DNA of 64,000 bases from assembly GCA_950097015.1 (NCBI GenBank), contig CATNEN010000034.1, positions 1,192,501 through 1,256,500 of the forward strand, read 5' to 3'. The stretch is from Macrostomum hystrix. Taxonomy: Eukaryota > Platyhelminthes > Macrostomidae. The notes beneath the pieces are model-generated. The model saw only the letters and a list, made by a program, of their open reading frames with translations. It was not told the DNA's origin and ran no database searches. A program made the translations under genes and the position numbers. Positions within the stretch are counted from its first letter, which is position 1; each line of letters starts with the position of its first letter. This document shows positions 55,101 through 64,000 of this stretch, one piece after another.

Positions 55101-58100
55101 GGCCGTCTGACGGTCTGAAACTGTTCTCGGTTGCGCCTCGGTCAGGCGAGCTGACACTGACGCCGACGGACAGGCGGACAACAGCGGAGGAGGAGCCGGT
55201 GGCGAAGACTCGGCGACGAAGGTTTCTTGGCGCCATGTACGCGCTGGTGCTGACTGCGGAGGATGGCGGAACGCCGAAATTAACCAGCGCCGCTGTGCTG
55301 CAGGTGGGCTGCAGTTTCTGTATTCCAGTTTCTGTATTCCAGTTTCTGTATTCCAGTTTCTGTATTCCAGTTTCTGTATTCCAGTTTCTGTATTCCAGTT
55401 TCTGTATTCCAGTTTCTGTATTCCAGTTTCTGTATTCCAGTTTCTGTATTCCAGTTTCTGTATTCCAGTTTCTGTATTCCAGTTTCTGTATTCCAGTTTC
55501 TGTATTCCAGTTTCTGTATTCCAGTTTCTGTATTCCAGTTTCTGTATTCCAGTTTCTGTATTCCAGTTTCTGTATTCCAGTTTCTGTATTCCAGTTTCTG
55601 TATTCCAGTTTCTGTATTCCAGTTTCTGTATTCCAGTTTCTGTATTCCAGTTTCTGTATTCCAGTTTCTGTATTCCAGTTTCTGTATTCCAGTTTCTGTA
55701 TTCCAGTTTCTGTATTCCAATTTCTGTATTCCAGTTCCCGTGCCCTGACCCCGCATATCCAGGTCACATTCGTGGAACCGCCTCATTCCGCACAATTGCC
55801 CGCCTCCACGTGGGCATTTTCATCGGTCTCCGCGGACGTCAGTCTTGTCGCAGTGGTTGCCATGGTGACTGCCACCCTAGGAGTCTCAGCGCCAATGCTT
55901 GCTGCCATCGCCTGCTTGAGGCTGCGTCGGCGACGCAGGCGGCGGCTGCGGCGGCCGCGTAGGAAACGACAAAGTCCACCAGGAGAAGGCAACCGAGATG
56001 AAGCAGACAGAGAGGCTGACAGGCAACTAATAGGCAAGGAGCTGCAAGCTGGTGAGAGCTCAAGAGAAATAATAGGAATAATAGGGATATGGATTTCTCA
56101 TCTGATTATGAGATAATAGTAACTGAAAGCTCTCATTTCATATTATTTCCTATACATCAGCGCCAGCTGCGGACAATGCAAATTCGTTAGAGCTGCAGGA
56201 CAGAGCTGTACACAGCTCCGGTCACTCCCAGCGAATCGGAGGGACTCGTCTGGTTGACCCAGTCTGGTTGTCAAGCGGGCAACGCTGTGGATGTCAGTGC
56301 ATTGCCTTGTACCGGTTGTTTCAGTAATCTGACTCAGGGTTATCAAATATTTATAAAACAATTATTTTGACAGGTGGAGGAGAAAGTAGGCAGAGATAGT
56401 AGACCGGCGGACGAGGATGCAGGGAGAGATAGTAGAAAGGCAGAGGAGGAAGTAGGGAGAGATAGTAGAAAGGCAGAGGAGGAAGTAGGCAGAGATAGTA
56501 GACAGGTGGAGGAGGAAGTAGGCAGAGATAGTAGACAGGCGGAGGAGGATGCAGGGAGAGAAAGTAGACCGGTGGAGGTGGAAGTAGGCAGAGATAGTAG
56601 ACCGGCGGACGAGGATGCAGGGAGAGATAGTAGACCGGCGGACGAGGATGCAGGGAGAGATAGTAGAAAGGCAGAGGAGGAAGTAGGGAGAGATAGTAGA
56701 AAGGCAGAGGAGGAAGTAGGGAGAGATAGTAGAAAGGCAGAGGAGGAAGTAGGGAGAGATAGTAGAAAGGCAGAGGAGGAAGTAGGGAGAGATAGTAGAA
56801 AGGCAGAGGAGGAAGTAGGGAGAAATAGTAGACCGGTGGAGGAGGAAGTAGGCAGAGATAGTAGACAGGTGGAGGAGGAAGTAGGCAGAGATAGTAGACA
56901 GGCGGAGGAGGATGCAGGGAGAGATAGTAGAAAGGCGGAGGAGGAAGTAGGCAGAGATAGTAGACAGGTGGAGGAGGAAGTAGGGAGAGATAGTAGACAG
57001 GCGGAGGAGGAAGTAGGGAGAGATAGTAGACAGGCGGCGGAGGAAGTAGGGAGAGATAGTAGACAGGCAGAGGAGGATGTAGGGAGAGGTAGCTTTGGAG
57101 CTCATGTGTGTCTTTATATTCTGTTATTCCATTTCAGATCTCAAAAATGGGAGTCAATTTAAACAGCGGCTACCACCATATGGACCTGCGAGTGGCCCTT
57201 CCAGGTGAGGGAAATGCTGCATTAGTTTTACTGGAATTCATCAGCATGTAAAACTATTTTTGTGCAAAGTTAAGCACCACTTGTAGTAAGAGTATTAGCA
57301 GCGAAATACCCAACTTCGTCAGACAAATTAAGTTAAAACACAAATTTTAGACCAATGTACGACTCGGGGTAGCGTCCGATCATCGCGTCGTCATGACAAC
57401 GGCCTTGATGTAAACGATGAGAAGACGAATGACAGCCAGGTTGAGTCCTTGGCTAACCTGTCAGTGCGAAGTGTCACTTACGTTTAAAATTGTTCTTCTG
57501 CGCTCTTAATTGTTATTAACTGGTCTGCACTGGATCTATTAACGCTAACAAGTTTTTTTAGACCTTTACTGAAAAATACCATAACGTTCATTTCGGCTAC
57601 TCATTAGTAGGATGCGTGGGATTGCTGTTGTATTTCCTACGTGTATTAACATTTATTCGATCTTAAAATAGCTTGCTTATCGGACCAATTTATTTATGTG
57701 TGTTAAAGACCATTTGAAGAAACAAGTTTATTGAAAACGAAGTAATTTATTAACAACAGAAAGGCTGCTAAAGTAACGTACATATCATATCTACTTTAGT
57801 TGTCATTGACCATTAGTTGATTAAACCTGCCTCGACTGGGCCAGGTGTGCAGCCGAAAGTACAGCCGCAGCTATTGCGCGGCGCATCTGAAGGCTGCCGT
57901 ACGGCTGTTCAGTCCATGGACTGGGGGAATGCCACACCCACCCTCAATTACGTACCCCAGCTGATGCCGGTACCCATTTACAGCTGGCTGAACTGAAGCA
58001 ATGCAGAGTTAAGTGTCTTGCTAAAGGACAGAAATTGTCACAGTGGAGTCGGGAATCGAACCCCGGACTTTTAAGTCGTCAGGCTACAACCGACTATCAA

Positions 58101-58263
58101 AATATTAAAGTAAATACTATCGGAAAACATTGTTCAATTCGTTTAATTCGTCGCACAGAGCTAATGGTCATAAAAGTGCTTCAGAAAATAATAGTACATC
58201 TGTCCTTACCATTTCAGTGTGTCATCAGAGACAGAAAATAATGCAGGCCATGCGTGCAAATAA
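49169..58263 (+). CDS. Protocadherin-like receptor, nine coding exons (~998 aa)
   Basis: Exons: 49169-49495, 50182-51027, 52667-52809, 52913-53138, 53949-54575, 54878-55303, 55763-56051, 57138-57204, 58218-58263. All junctions are phase-consistent; the donor after exon 2 (GTTTGT) is weak. A signal peptide (MLAIIGWLGLMSALASA) is followed by about seven cadherin repeats, marked by the linkers DVNDNAPGW, DINDNAPRF, ENDNPPV, DENDSPPVF, DVNDCRPVF and DLNDHRPAW and by DRE motifs. Next come one membrane helix (VSLVAVVAMVTATLGVSAPM onward) and a very basic juxtamembrane stretch. The tail is short and ends in SSETENNAGHACK. It is a calcium-dependent adhesion receptor at the cell surface. Exon 4 begins with nine Gln codons inside a cadherin repeat. 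Alternative 3' exons are possible (56161-56327). Confidence 0.85.
49497..50150 (+). repeat. 18-bp minisatellite filling protocadherin intron 1
   Basis: The unit AGAGATCCCTGAAGGATC (or GGAGT) is repeated about 35 times. It starts within 10 bp of the donor (CGG|GTGAGC, 49496). Read through, it encodes EIPEGS/EIPEGV repeats with no stop, but the flanking cadherin frame is continuous only if it is removed (LARR|VDRES). Confidence 0.95.
51046..51414 (-). mobile_element. tRNA-derived SINE, family A, full length, in intron 2
   Basis: Minus-strand SINE. The head has box A-like TGGCAGAGCGGTTGACGCG and box B-like GAGCTCGATTCC. The body contains the conserved GACTTTCTCATCGTCAGGCA region. The tail end is GAGGGCTGCGGGCAATGG next to an AAT-rich stretch. 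The same family occurs at 53420-53784 and as pieces at 15558, 22491 and 42080. Confidence 0.85.
51930..52595 (+). repeat. 17-bp minisatellite, about 39 units, in protocadherin intron 2
   Basis: The unit is AGATCCCAAATTATTAG with variants such as CATATTATTGA and AAGTTAGTAG. It ends about 70 bp before the acceptor at 52666. Confidence 0.96.
53420..53784 (-). mobile_element. tRNA-derived SINE, family A, full length, in intron 4
   Basis: The same structure as 51046-51414. The tail is (ATT)n at 53420-53437 and the tRNA-like head lies at 53784-53700 on the minus strand. Confidence 0.87.
55314..55740 (+). repeat. 14-bp minisatellite, about 30 units, in protocadherin intron 6
   Basis: The unit is TTTCTGTATTCCAG, nearly perfect throughout. 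Each unit ends in a pyrimidine-rich CAG like a 3' splice site. The intron is 55304-55762; the used acceptor (ATATCCAG|GTCACA) lies just after the array. Confidence 0.97.
56161..56327 (+). CDS. Candidate alternative 3' exon of the protocadherin gene
   Basis: After a strong acceptor (TTTCCTATACATCAG) the phase 1 join from exon 7 gives APAADNANSLELQDRAVHSS, continuing to a TAA at 56325. Skipping it to 57138 gives the tail ADLKNGSQFKQRLPP instead. Both joins keep the frame, so two cytoplasmic tails are possible. It is only a prediction. Confidence 0.4.
56374..57088 (+). repeat. 33-bp minisatellite, about 21 units (intron 7 or alternative exon)
   Basis: The unit is GCAGAGGAGGAAGTAGGGAG plus AGATAGTAGAAAG. 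It begins right after TTTTGACAG, a possible acceptor, and is free of stops, encoding an 11-residue RDSRKAEEEVG repeat. A possible donor (GAG|GTAGCT) follows at 57089. It is treated as intron, but it could be a repeat exon. Confidence 0.9.
57842..58095 (-). mobile_element. tRNA-derived SINE, family B, in the last protocadherin intron
   Basis: The minus-strand head has GGGGTTCGATTCCCGACTCC. The core is GCAAGACACTTAACTCTGCA and GGTACCGGCATCAGCTGGGG. Similar to 59981-60252. Confidence 0.88.
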
Positions 58264-58905
58264 AGCGCAGCAATTCGTAGGATCTCACAGAGATTTGCCT
58301 AGATTTTATCGAAGAAAAACTAATATTTCTACTATGAGTAGGCTATTCAGTCGTGTGAAACTCTGACAACTGGAAAATGATGGCCCCGCGTGCTACTGAA
58401 AGAGATGACAGACACAGGCACATTTTATTTGGTAATTAAGAAAAAACGGCTGATTTATGGTGACGCACACACACAAAAATCTATTGGCAACAAGATGGTT
58501 GTTGACTGAACTTAAAACTAGAAATTAATAACCCACTGGTTATTGCTCAAGGATGGTGGTCAGTAGTAGTTGTTGGAACAGTGTCAACTTATTCTAGAAC
58601 ATTTTATTGACGAGAATTCTTGACTTAATGAAATAGGATCCAAGTGAAAGCACCCCATGTGATTTATAGCCTAGTTTGATTTTTGGATTTTTGTCTTATA
58701 ATTAAGGATAATGAGGCGGGTCACTTTCCGAACCTGTCAATAATATTTTCCTCTGTCGTCAAGGCACTGTTGGGTGCCAGGAATTTTCTTGATCTCAGAA
58801 AAAATCATGTGCTAAAGAAACGGAGAGAGTGCTGCAGAAAGTAAGTAGTACATAAAATTGTCCAGCTTTCAAAGCAGTGTCAGCAGCATTCAAACAGCTA
58901 TGGCC

Positions 58906-61900
58906 TCAGCAGGTGTACTTGCAGAAGAATTGCTGCAGAAAAGCGTACACCAGAAACACAATGTACAGCATGAACAGTATAGCGGCCAGTACTTTTCCTA
59001 CTCGAAATCTGGCAGCAATAATCATGCCATTTGTGATGAACAAGATGATGATGAGAATGATGCCAAACTTGACGTGAACTACCATCTTCATGCGGCCCTC
59101 GCAATAGTCTTTCTGCGAATTGCGAATGAGGCGGTGAGGAGGTCGTATTATAGTCGTCTGGATGGTGGTGAGGTAGGTATTATCAACCAATCCGGTGCAA
59201 GGAATAGGGGACGAAGTCTAAAGCGAAATGTCGTGAGGTGGGCGGTTATCAGCCAATCCGAGACAAGGGAGAGGGGTAGAGTCAAGGTTAAAGTTCGTAA
59301 GATGTGAAGTGGGCGGTAATCAGCCAATCCGAGACAAGGAAGAGATGAGAGAGTTCAAGCGAGAAGCCTTGAGTGGACGAATCCTTTACATTAAATCGTT
59401 CAAGAAATAAAGTCCAAATCCACCTTTTGATATTATTATGATAAAAATCGTTCAAGAAAGACCCTCTGAGCCAGGTTCGCTTACCCGTTCAGTTTCACTG
59501 AAAATGTCCAGGGGCTGGGCCTTGCCAACAATTAGCCGAATTAGGAACGGCAGGCCGAGACCCAGGTCGATGTCGAACACGTTGGAGCCGATGGCGTTGG
59601 ACACGGCCATGTCAGCAAAGCCGTCGCGGGCCACAATTATCGAGCTCAGCAGATCCTGAGCATAGGGATAAGTGAGCAATGTGAGGTGAGGGCAATTAGT
59701 TTCATACAGCCTGTCATGAAACACATTTAAAAAGACTCAAACCCCATTTGAAAGCTAAAAGGGCCCAGCTCACCGGTATGCTAGTACCAGCCGCCAGCAC
59801 AGTCATCGACATCACGAAGGTGTCAATGCCCAGCAGGCAGCCAAGCTTGGCCACCACTGTCACCATCACGAAGGAGATCGCCGCAATCCACAGGACCGAG
59901 ATGAAGAAGCTGACGAGAAAGTATTTCCTGGAATTGGAAAGAGAAAATATTATTATCACAGCTGGCCCTATTAAATCGTCAGATGTGCAGAAGACAGCAC
60001 AGCCGCAGCTATTGTGCAGCGCATCTGAAGGCCGCCGTACGGCTGTTCAGTCCATGGACTGGGGGAATGCCACACCCACCCTCAATTGCGTACCCCAGCT
60101 AATGCCGGTACCCATTTACAGCTGGCTGAACTGAAGCAATGCAGAGTTAAGTGTCTTGCTAAAGCACAGAAATTGTTACAGTGGAGTCGGGAATCGAACC
60201 CTGGACCTTCAAGTCGTGAGTCCGACGCTCTGACCACTAGTCTACAGTCCCCTAAGAAAGAGAGCAACCGTTAAAAATTGCTTTCCAAACTTTCACCTCA
60301 GGTGGGGCTTGGAGCAGTCGGGAATGGTCCAGCTGTAGGCGCACAAGAACGGAAATGCCAAGACAAAGACCATCCACTTCAGAATAAAGACTATCCACTG
60401 TCCGTCGCCCATTTCCGGTGACCGGCGAGGCGGTGCGCCCCGGATATCCGGACAGCAGGCGCAGCAGCAGGCGATCCGCGGCTCCTCCTCCTCCTCAGCC
60501 TCGGCGTCCTCGACTTTCTTGCCGACCTCTTCGGCGGCGTTCTCGACCTCGACCTCGCCGATGCCAGCTGGTTCAGCCTGGTCGGCCGGAACGATCTGGG
60601 TTTCGTCTTCCGCGTCGCGTCTCGACTCCTGCAGATGGGATGGATGAGATTAGCATAGGGATATCGAACCCACCAAACTGTACCCGCAACAACAAAAGCG
60701 GAAGGCAATGTTCAGCATGAAGACCTCGGCAATGGTGGAGATGGCCACCTGCTTCTCGCCCGCGCTGGTCAGCAGGCTGGTGCCGGTGCTGGGTGAATCC
60801 ATGCCCGACTGCCTGCGGTAGTCCAGCTGGGCGGAGGATTGATTGTTCAGATTGCGCAAGTCGCCTTCGCTGAGGGTGGCAGAGCTGTTTCGGCAGCTGC
60901 TCGGCACGCCGCTGTCGGCACCGTGCGTTGCCGACGCAGCGCCAAGACGCATCTGTGGTGTTGAAATTGCCTGGGTCGAGTTTTGTTTAGTTAGGATAAT
61001 ATATTTTTTGTTCTCAGTGTCATTTTAAAAAATCAATAATACTCACAGTAGTTCGCCTGCCGTCATCATCATGTGCGCCCTGACTGGCGCGTCTTCCTTC
61101 GGCGCGCAGGCTTGACCTGGAGCCATGTAGGCTTAGAAGCAGCGAATTTCGCCTGTCGTGCTTGAAGGCGCGCGGCTCCTTGCTGTTGCGCATGCTGACA
61201 GTCGACTGGGCTGCCGCCGCCTGGGAGCTCTGAGAGGAATGGAGGGTGTCATGGTGGGTGTCATGGCTAGGAATGGAGTGAGGTGGGTGTCATGGCTATG
61301 GATGGAGTGAGGTGTGTGTCATGGCTAGGAATGGAGTGATGTGGGTTTCATGACTATGGGTGGAGTGAGGTGGGTTTCATGACTATGGGTGGAGTGAGGT
61401 GGGTTTCATGGCTAGGAATGGGGTGAGGTGGATGTCATTGCTAGACATGGAGTGAGGTAGGTGTAATGACTATGGATGGAGTGAGGTGGGTGTCATGGCT
61501 AGGAATGGAGTGAGGTGGGTGTCATGGCTATCAATGGAGTGAGGTGGGTGTCTCTCTACTTAAGGATAGAGGCGTTAGCACATTAGAATTTACCAAATTT
61601 CAATATCACTCTAAACAGAGTTAAAATGTAATTTAAACATTTTTTTCGATTTTCTTCTGGTGCTGTGACGAGAAAAAGCGTCCCTGATCGGCGACCACTA
61701 TTTTAGCTGTCAAAGTTGATGTGTAAGTAAATTCAGAAAATTTTAATGCCAAAACTGCAGATAAATACCTGCGGCATGCTATGTCTGCGGAGGAGGTAAT
61801 ATAGAAAGATTGCTTACGTCCTGGCCCGCTGTCTTGAGTGGAAAGCTTTCAGCTTCAGATGATCAAAAGCTCTGACAAATCAGGCCCGGACCAACGAAAC

Positions 61901-63236
61901 CTTACATATGCAGCTGTGAGTCTCTCATTTTTCCTTTGATTGTAAAGCCCAGACTCTCTCTTTGCTGAAGATTATTTCAGATTATTTTTATCACAGCAAA
62001 CCACCAAGCTCAAAGGTGCTCACCGTTTGCTCACTGCTCACCGGCTCCATCTGCGCTTCCATTTCAGTTGGCTCCACCTTTGTGCTGCATGGCCATGAAA
62101 GTGTTTGGGCAATGGGTGCGCATGACTAATCTGAATTACTATACTGCATTAGCAATAATGAGAACTATTTAGATAAAAAATAGATAACTGGGCCTTCCTT
62201 TGACCTTTTCTTCACTCGCCGCAAAATGAGATCTACCTCAACTCTTTTCACGAAACCCACCTAACCACCTTACTCCATCTCGCGACACCCACCTCACTCG
62301 CTCTCAACACCCACCTCACTCCTTCGACATCCAACCCAACTCCCTCTCTCGACACCCACCTCACTCCCTCTCTCGACATCCACCTCACTCCTTTCGACAC
62401 CCACTTTTGTGTAATGATCGATGCTGGCTAGCCGACGTGCAGTCTTTCTCTTTCTCTCTCAGTGCACATGCCCCCCATTGACGCGTACAATGTACATTGC
62501 TCACTGCACTTGACTAAACAATAATATATATATCGGCTCTCTGCCCATCGCTGGCTTTAAGCGTTTCGTAGCTCGCACATACTCGCCTTGAAATCTAACA
62601 TAACACCCACCTCACTCGCTCTCGACACCCACCTCACTCCCTCTTTCGACACCCGCCTCACTCCCTCTCTCGATATCCACCTCACTCCTTTCGACATCCA
62701 ACCTCACTCCCTCTCCCGACACTCACCTCAATTTCTCTCTGACACCAACATCCACCAACAACCACTCTCTCTCCCTCTCAACATCCACCTTACTCCTTCA
62801 TTAGACACCCAATGAGTCCATATCACTGCTTCGATTGGGTTTCACCATTTCACCATTCGGCAACTTACCTTCGGTTGCAGCAAAACTCTTCGAGTCTTGT
62901 CAGCTGCTCCATCAGTCGCTGGTTGAACACCATAATTACAATGTACAGAGCATACAAAACTAGCAGCACGACAGCTTCGTAAATTTGCATCAGGCTGTCC
63001 ATCACCATGATGATGAAATAGATAATTGAGATCAGGTAGAAAACGGAATCTCTGAACAGGGGGCGCCAGTCAAGATGCAGGAGCTAAGAATCAAAGACAA
63101 TTGGAGCACACTTATAAAGATAGAGTAACATTAGAGACAAATGGGCATTATAGAGAATTAAGATGCGGCTGCACTCACCCGCCCAGCGAATGCTGCCGAC
63201 AGGGACACAATCACCAGGATGTTGAACACAGCGGAC
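58906..63236 (-). CDS. K-dependent Na/Ca exchanger (NCKX/SLC24-like), 3' nine exons
   Basis: Minus-strand exons (high to low): 63236-63179, 63083-62869, 62084-62024, 61229-61047, 60952-60749, 60628-60297, 59927-59774, 59655-59485, 59157-58906; about 542 codons. It exchanges Na+ for Ca2+ plus K+ across the plasma membrane. The end of the alpha-1 repeat is SAVFNILVIVSLSAAFAGR, followed by RPLFRDSVFYLISIIYFIIM. Next is a long hydrophilic Ser/Glu-rich cytosolic loop with GEKQ|ESRRD and a CCCACCPD cluster. The alpha-2 repeat has MTVLAAGTSIP|DLLSSIIVARDGF and AVSNAIGSNVFDI. The C-terminal helices end FFCKYTC. One donor (CAG|GTGGCC at 60748) is a guess by phase. The 5' exons lie beyond the window. 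Whether it transports K+ is inferred from family resemblance. Confidence 0.88.
59165..59400 (+). repeat. ~70-bp repeat, three diverged units, in the last NCKX intron
   Basis: GGGCGGTTATCAGCCAATCC plus GAGACAAGG recurs three times at about 70-bp spacing. Confidence 0.75.
59981..60252 (-). mobile_element. tRNA-derived SINE, family B, in an NCKX intron
   Basis: A full-length minus-strand copy. The head starts GGGGACTGTAGACTAGTGGT, with box B GGTTCGATTCC; then the GCAAGACACTTAACTCTGCA core. It lies between the exons at 60297-60628 and 59774-59927. Confidence 0.9.
61240..61555 (+). repeat. 29-bp minisatellite, about 11 units, in an NCKX intron
   Basis: The unit is CATGGCTAGGAATGGAGTGA plus GGTGGGTGT. 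Variants include ACTATGGGTGG. Confidence 0.93.
62260..62815 (+). repeat. Degenerate ~24-bp repeat (ACCCACCTCACTCCCTCTCTCG), interrupted
   Basis: Two blocks (62260-62405 and 62605-62815) of the same CACCTCACT-type unit are separated by about 195 bp of unrelated sequence (62410-62600). An insertion into the array could explain this, but no clear ends were found. Confidence 0.8.
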
Positions 63237-63299
63237 CTGGTTGGTTATACCGGTTCCACTTGATCAATAAATTGTTCAGGTGTATGTTGGATGCCAACA

Positions 63300-64000
63300 T
63301 CGCCATGCCTCAGGTGTATTTGGATCCCCATCCCTCAGGTGTATTTAGATCGCCATGCCTCAGGTATATTTGGATCGCCATCCCTCAGGTGTATTTAGAT
63401 CGCCATCCCTCAGGTGTATTTAGATCGCCATGCCTCAGGTGTATTTGGATCGCCATCCCTCAGGTGTATTTAGATCGCCATCCTTCAGGTGTATTTAGAT
63501 CGCCATGCCTCAGGTGTATTTGGATCGCCATCCCACAGGTGTATTTGGATCGCCATCCCTCAGGTGTATTTGGATCGCCATGCCTCAGGTGAATTTAGAT
63601 CGCCATCCCTCAGGTGTATTTGGATCGCCATGCCTCAGGTGTATTTGGATCGCCATCCCTCAGGTATATTTGGATCGCCATGCCTCAGGTGTATTTGGAT
63701 CGCCATGCCTCAGGTGTATTTGGATCGCCATCCCTCAGGTGTATTTGGATCGCCATCCCTCAGGTGTATTTGGATCGCCATCCCTCAGGTGTATTTGGAT
63801 CGCCATCCCTCAGGTGTATTTGGATCGCCATCCCTCAGGTGTATTTGGATCGCCATGCCTCAGGTGTATTTGGATCGCCATCCCTCAGGTGTATTTGGAT
63901 CGCCATCCCTCAGCTGTATTTGGATCGCCATGCCTCAGGTGTATTTGGATCGCCATCCCTCAGGTATATTTGGATCGCCATGCCTCAGGTGTATTTGGAT
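63300..64000 (+). repeat. 25-bp minisatellite, at least 28 units, running off the window
   Basis: The unit is CAGGTGTATTTGGATCGCCA plus TCCCT or TGCCT. It fills the intron upstream (on the minus strand) of the exon at 63236 and continues to the window edge. Confidence 0.96.

Noticed and set aside
55280-55795. Minus-strand frames of ETGIQKLEYRNWN repeats
   Set aside because: Antisense shadow of the 14-bp array in intron 6.
60140-60252. Stand-alone tRNA gene (box B GGTTCGATTCC)
   Set aside because: The match is the head of a SINE present in several copies with the same downstream core.

Overview
This is a repeat-rich nuclear segment of an animal genome, not a bacterial one. Evidence: spliced genes with GT..AG introns, a protocadherin-like gene, an SLC24-type K-dependent Na/Ca exchanger, tRNA-derived SINEs, Helitrons, hAT, mariner, KDZ and Ty3/gypsy elements, and many minisatellites. 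The exact animal cannot be fixed from sequence alone; a compact-gene invertebrate (for example a flatworm or another spiralian) fits the short, GC-rich exons and tandem-repeat introns, but that is inference.

Layout. (1) 10-23579 is bounded by 79-bp near-perfect terminal inverted repeats and looks like one giant (about 23.6 kb) DNA transposon of the KDZ (Kyakuja-Dileera-Zisupton) class. It carries a spliced KDZ transposase on + (about 5887-8539) and, convergent to it, a spliced HMG-box-like gene on - (18946-20198). Between the two gene ends lies a 10-kb foldback structure (8642-18774) whose arms are tandem arrays plus a unique ~100-bp stem. Inside the giant element are a solo LTR, two MITEs with perfect target-site duplications, a mariner relic, an 82-bp satellite, a 30-bp satellite, SINE pieces, and fragments of host-like genes (CLIC-like, methyltransferase-like, NHL-repeat-like).

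(2) 23580-32047 holds two Helitrons joined head to tail (CTAG end at 30122, TCTATATA start at 30123). Their Rep/helicase genes have complementary deletions. The first is hit by the giant KDZ element and by an intact autonomous hAT element (25288-29939, 8-bp TSD). A hAT-like MITE (31537-31810) lies in the second.

(3) 33428-40251 is a young full-length Ty3/gypsy LTR retrotransposon on the minus strand, with 309-bp LTRs that look identical, a 4-bp TSD and open gag and pol frames. The solo LTR at 1359-1667 is the same family.

(4) 42339-63236 is the host gene region: an unrecognised helical protein (two exons, +), a protocadherin-like receptor of about 998 aa (nine coding exons, 49169-58263, +), and the 3' nine coding exons of an NCKX exchanger (58906-63236, -), whose 5' end lies beyond the window. 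Most introns of these genes are filled by private tandem repeats (14, 17, 18, 25, 29, 33 and 34-bp units) and SINEs.

Exon borders given here were read by eye from splice signals and reading-frame continuity. They are phase-consistent unless stated, but have no transcript support here.
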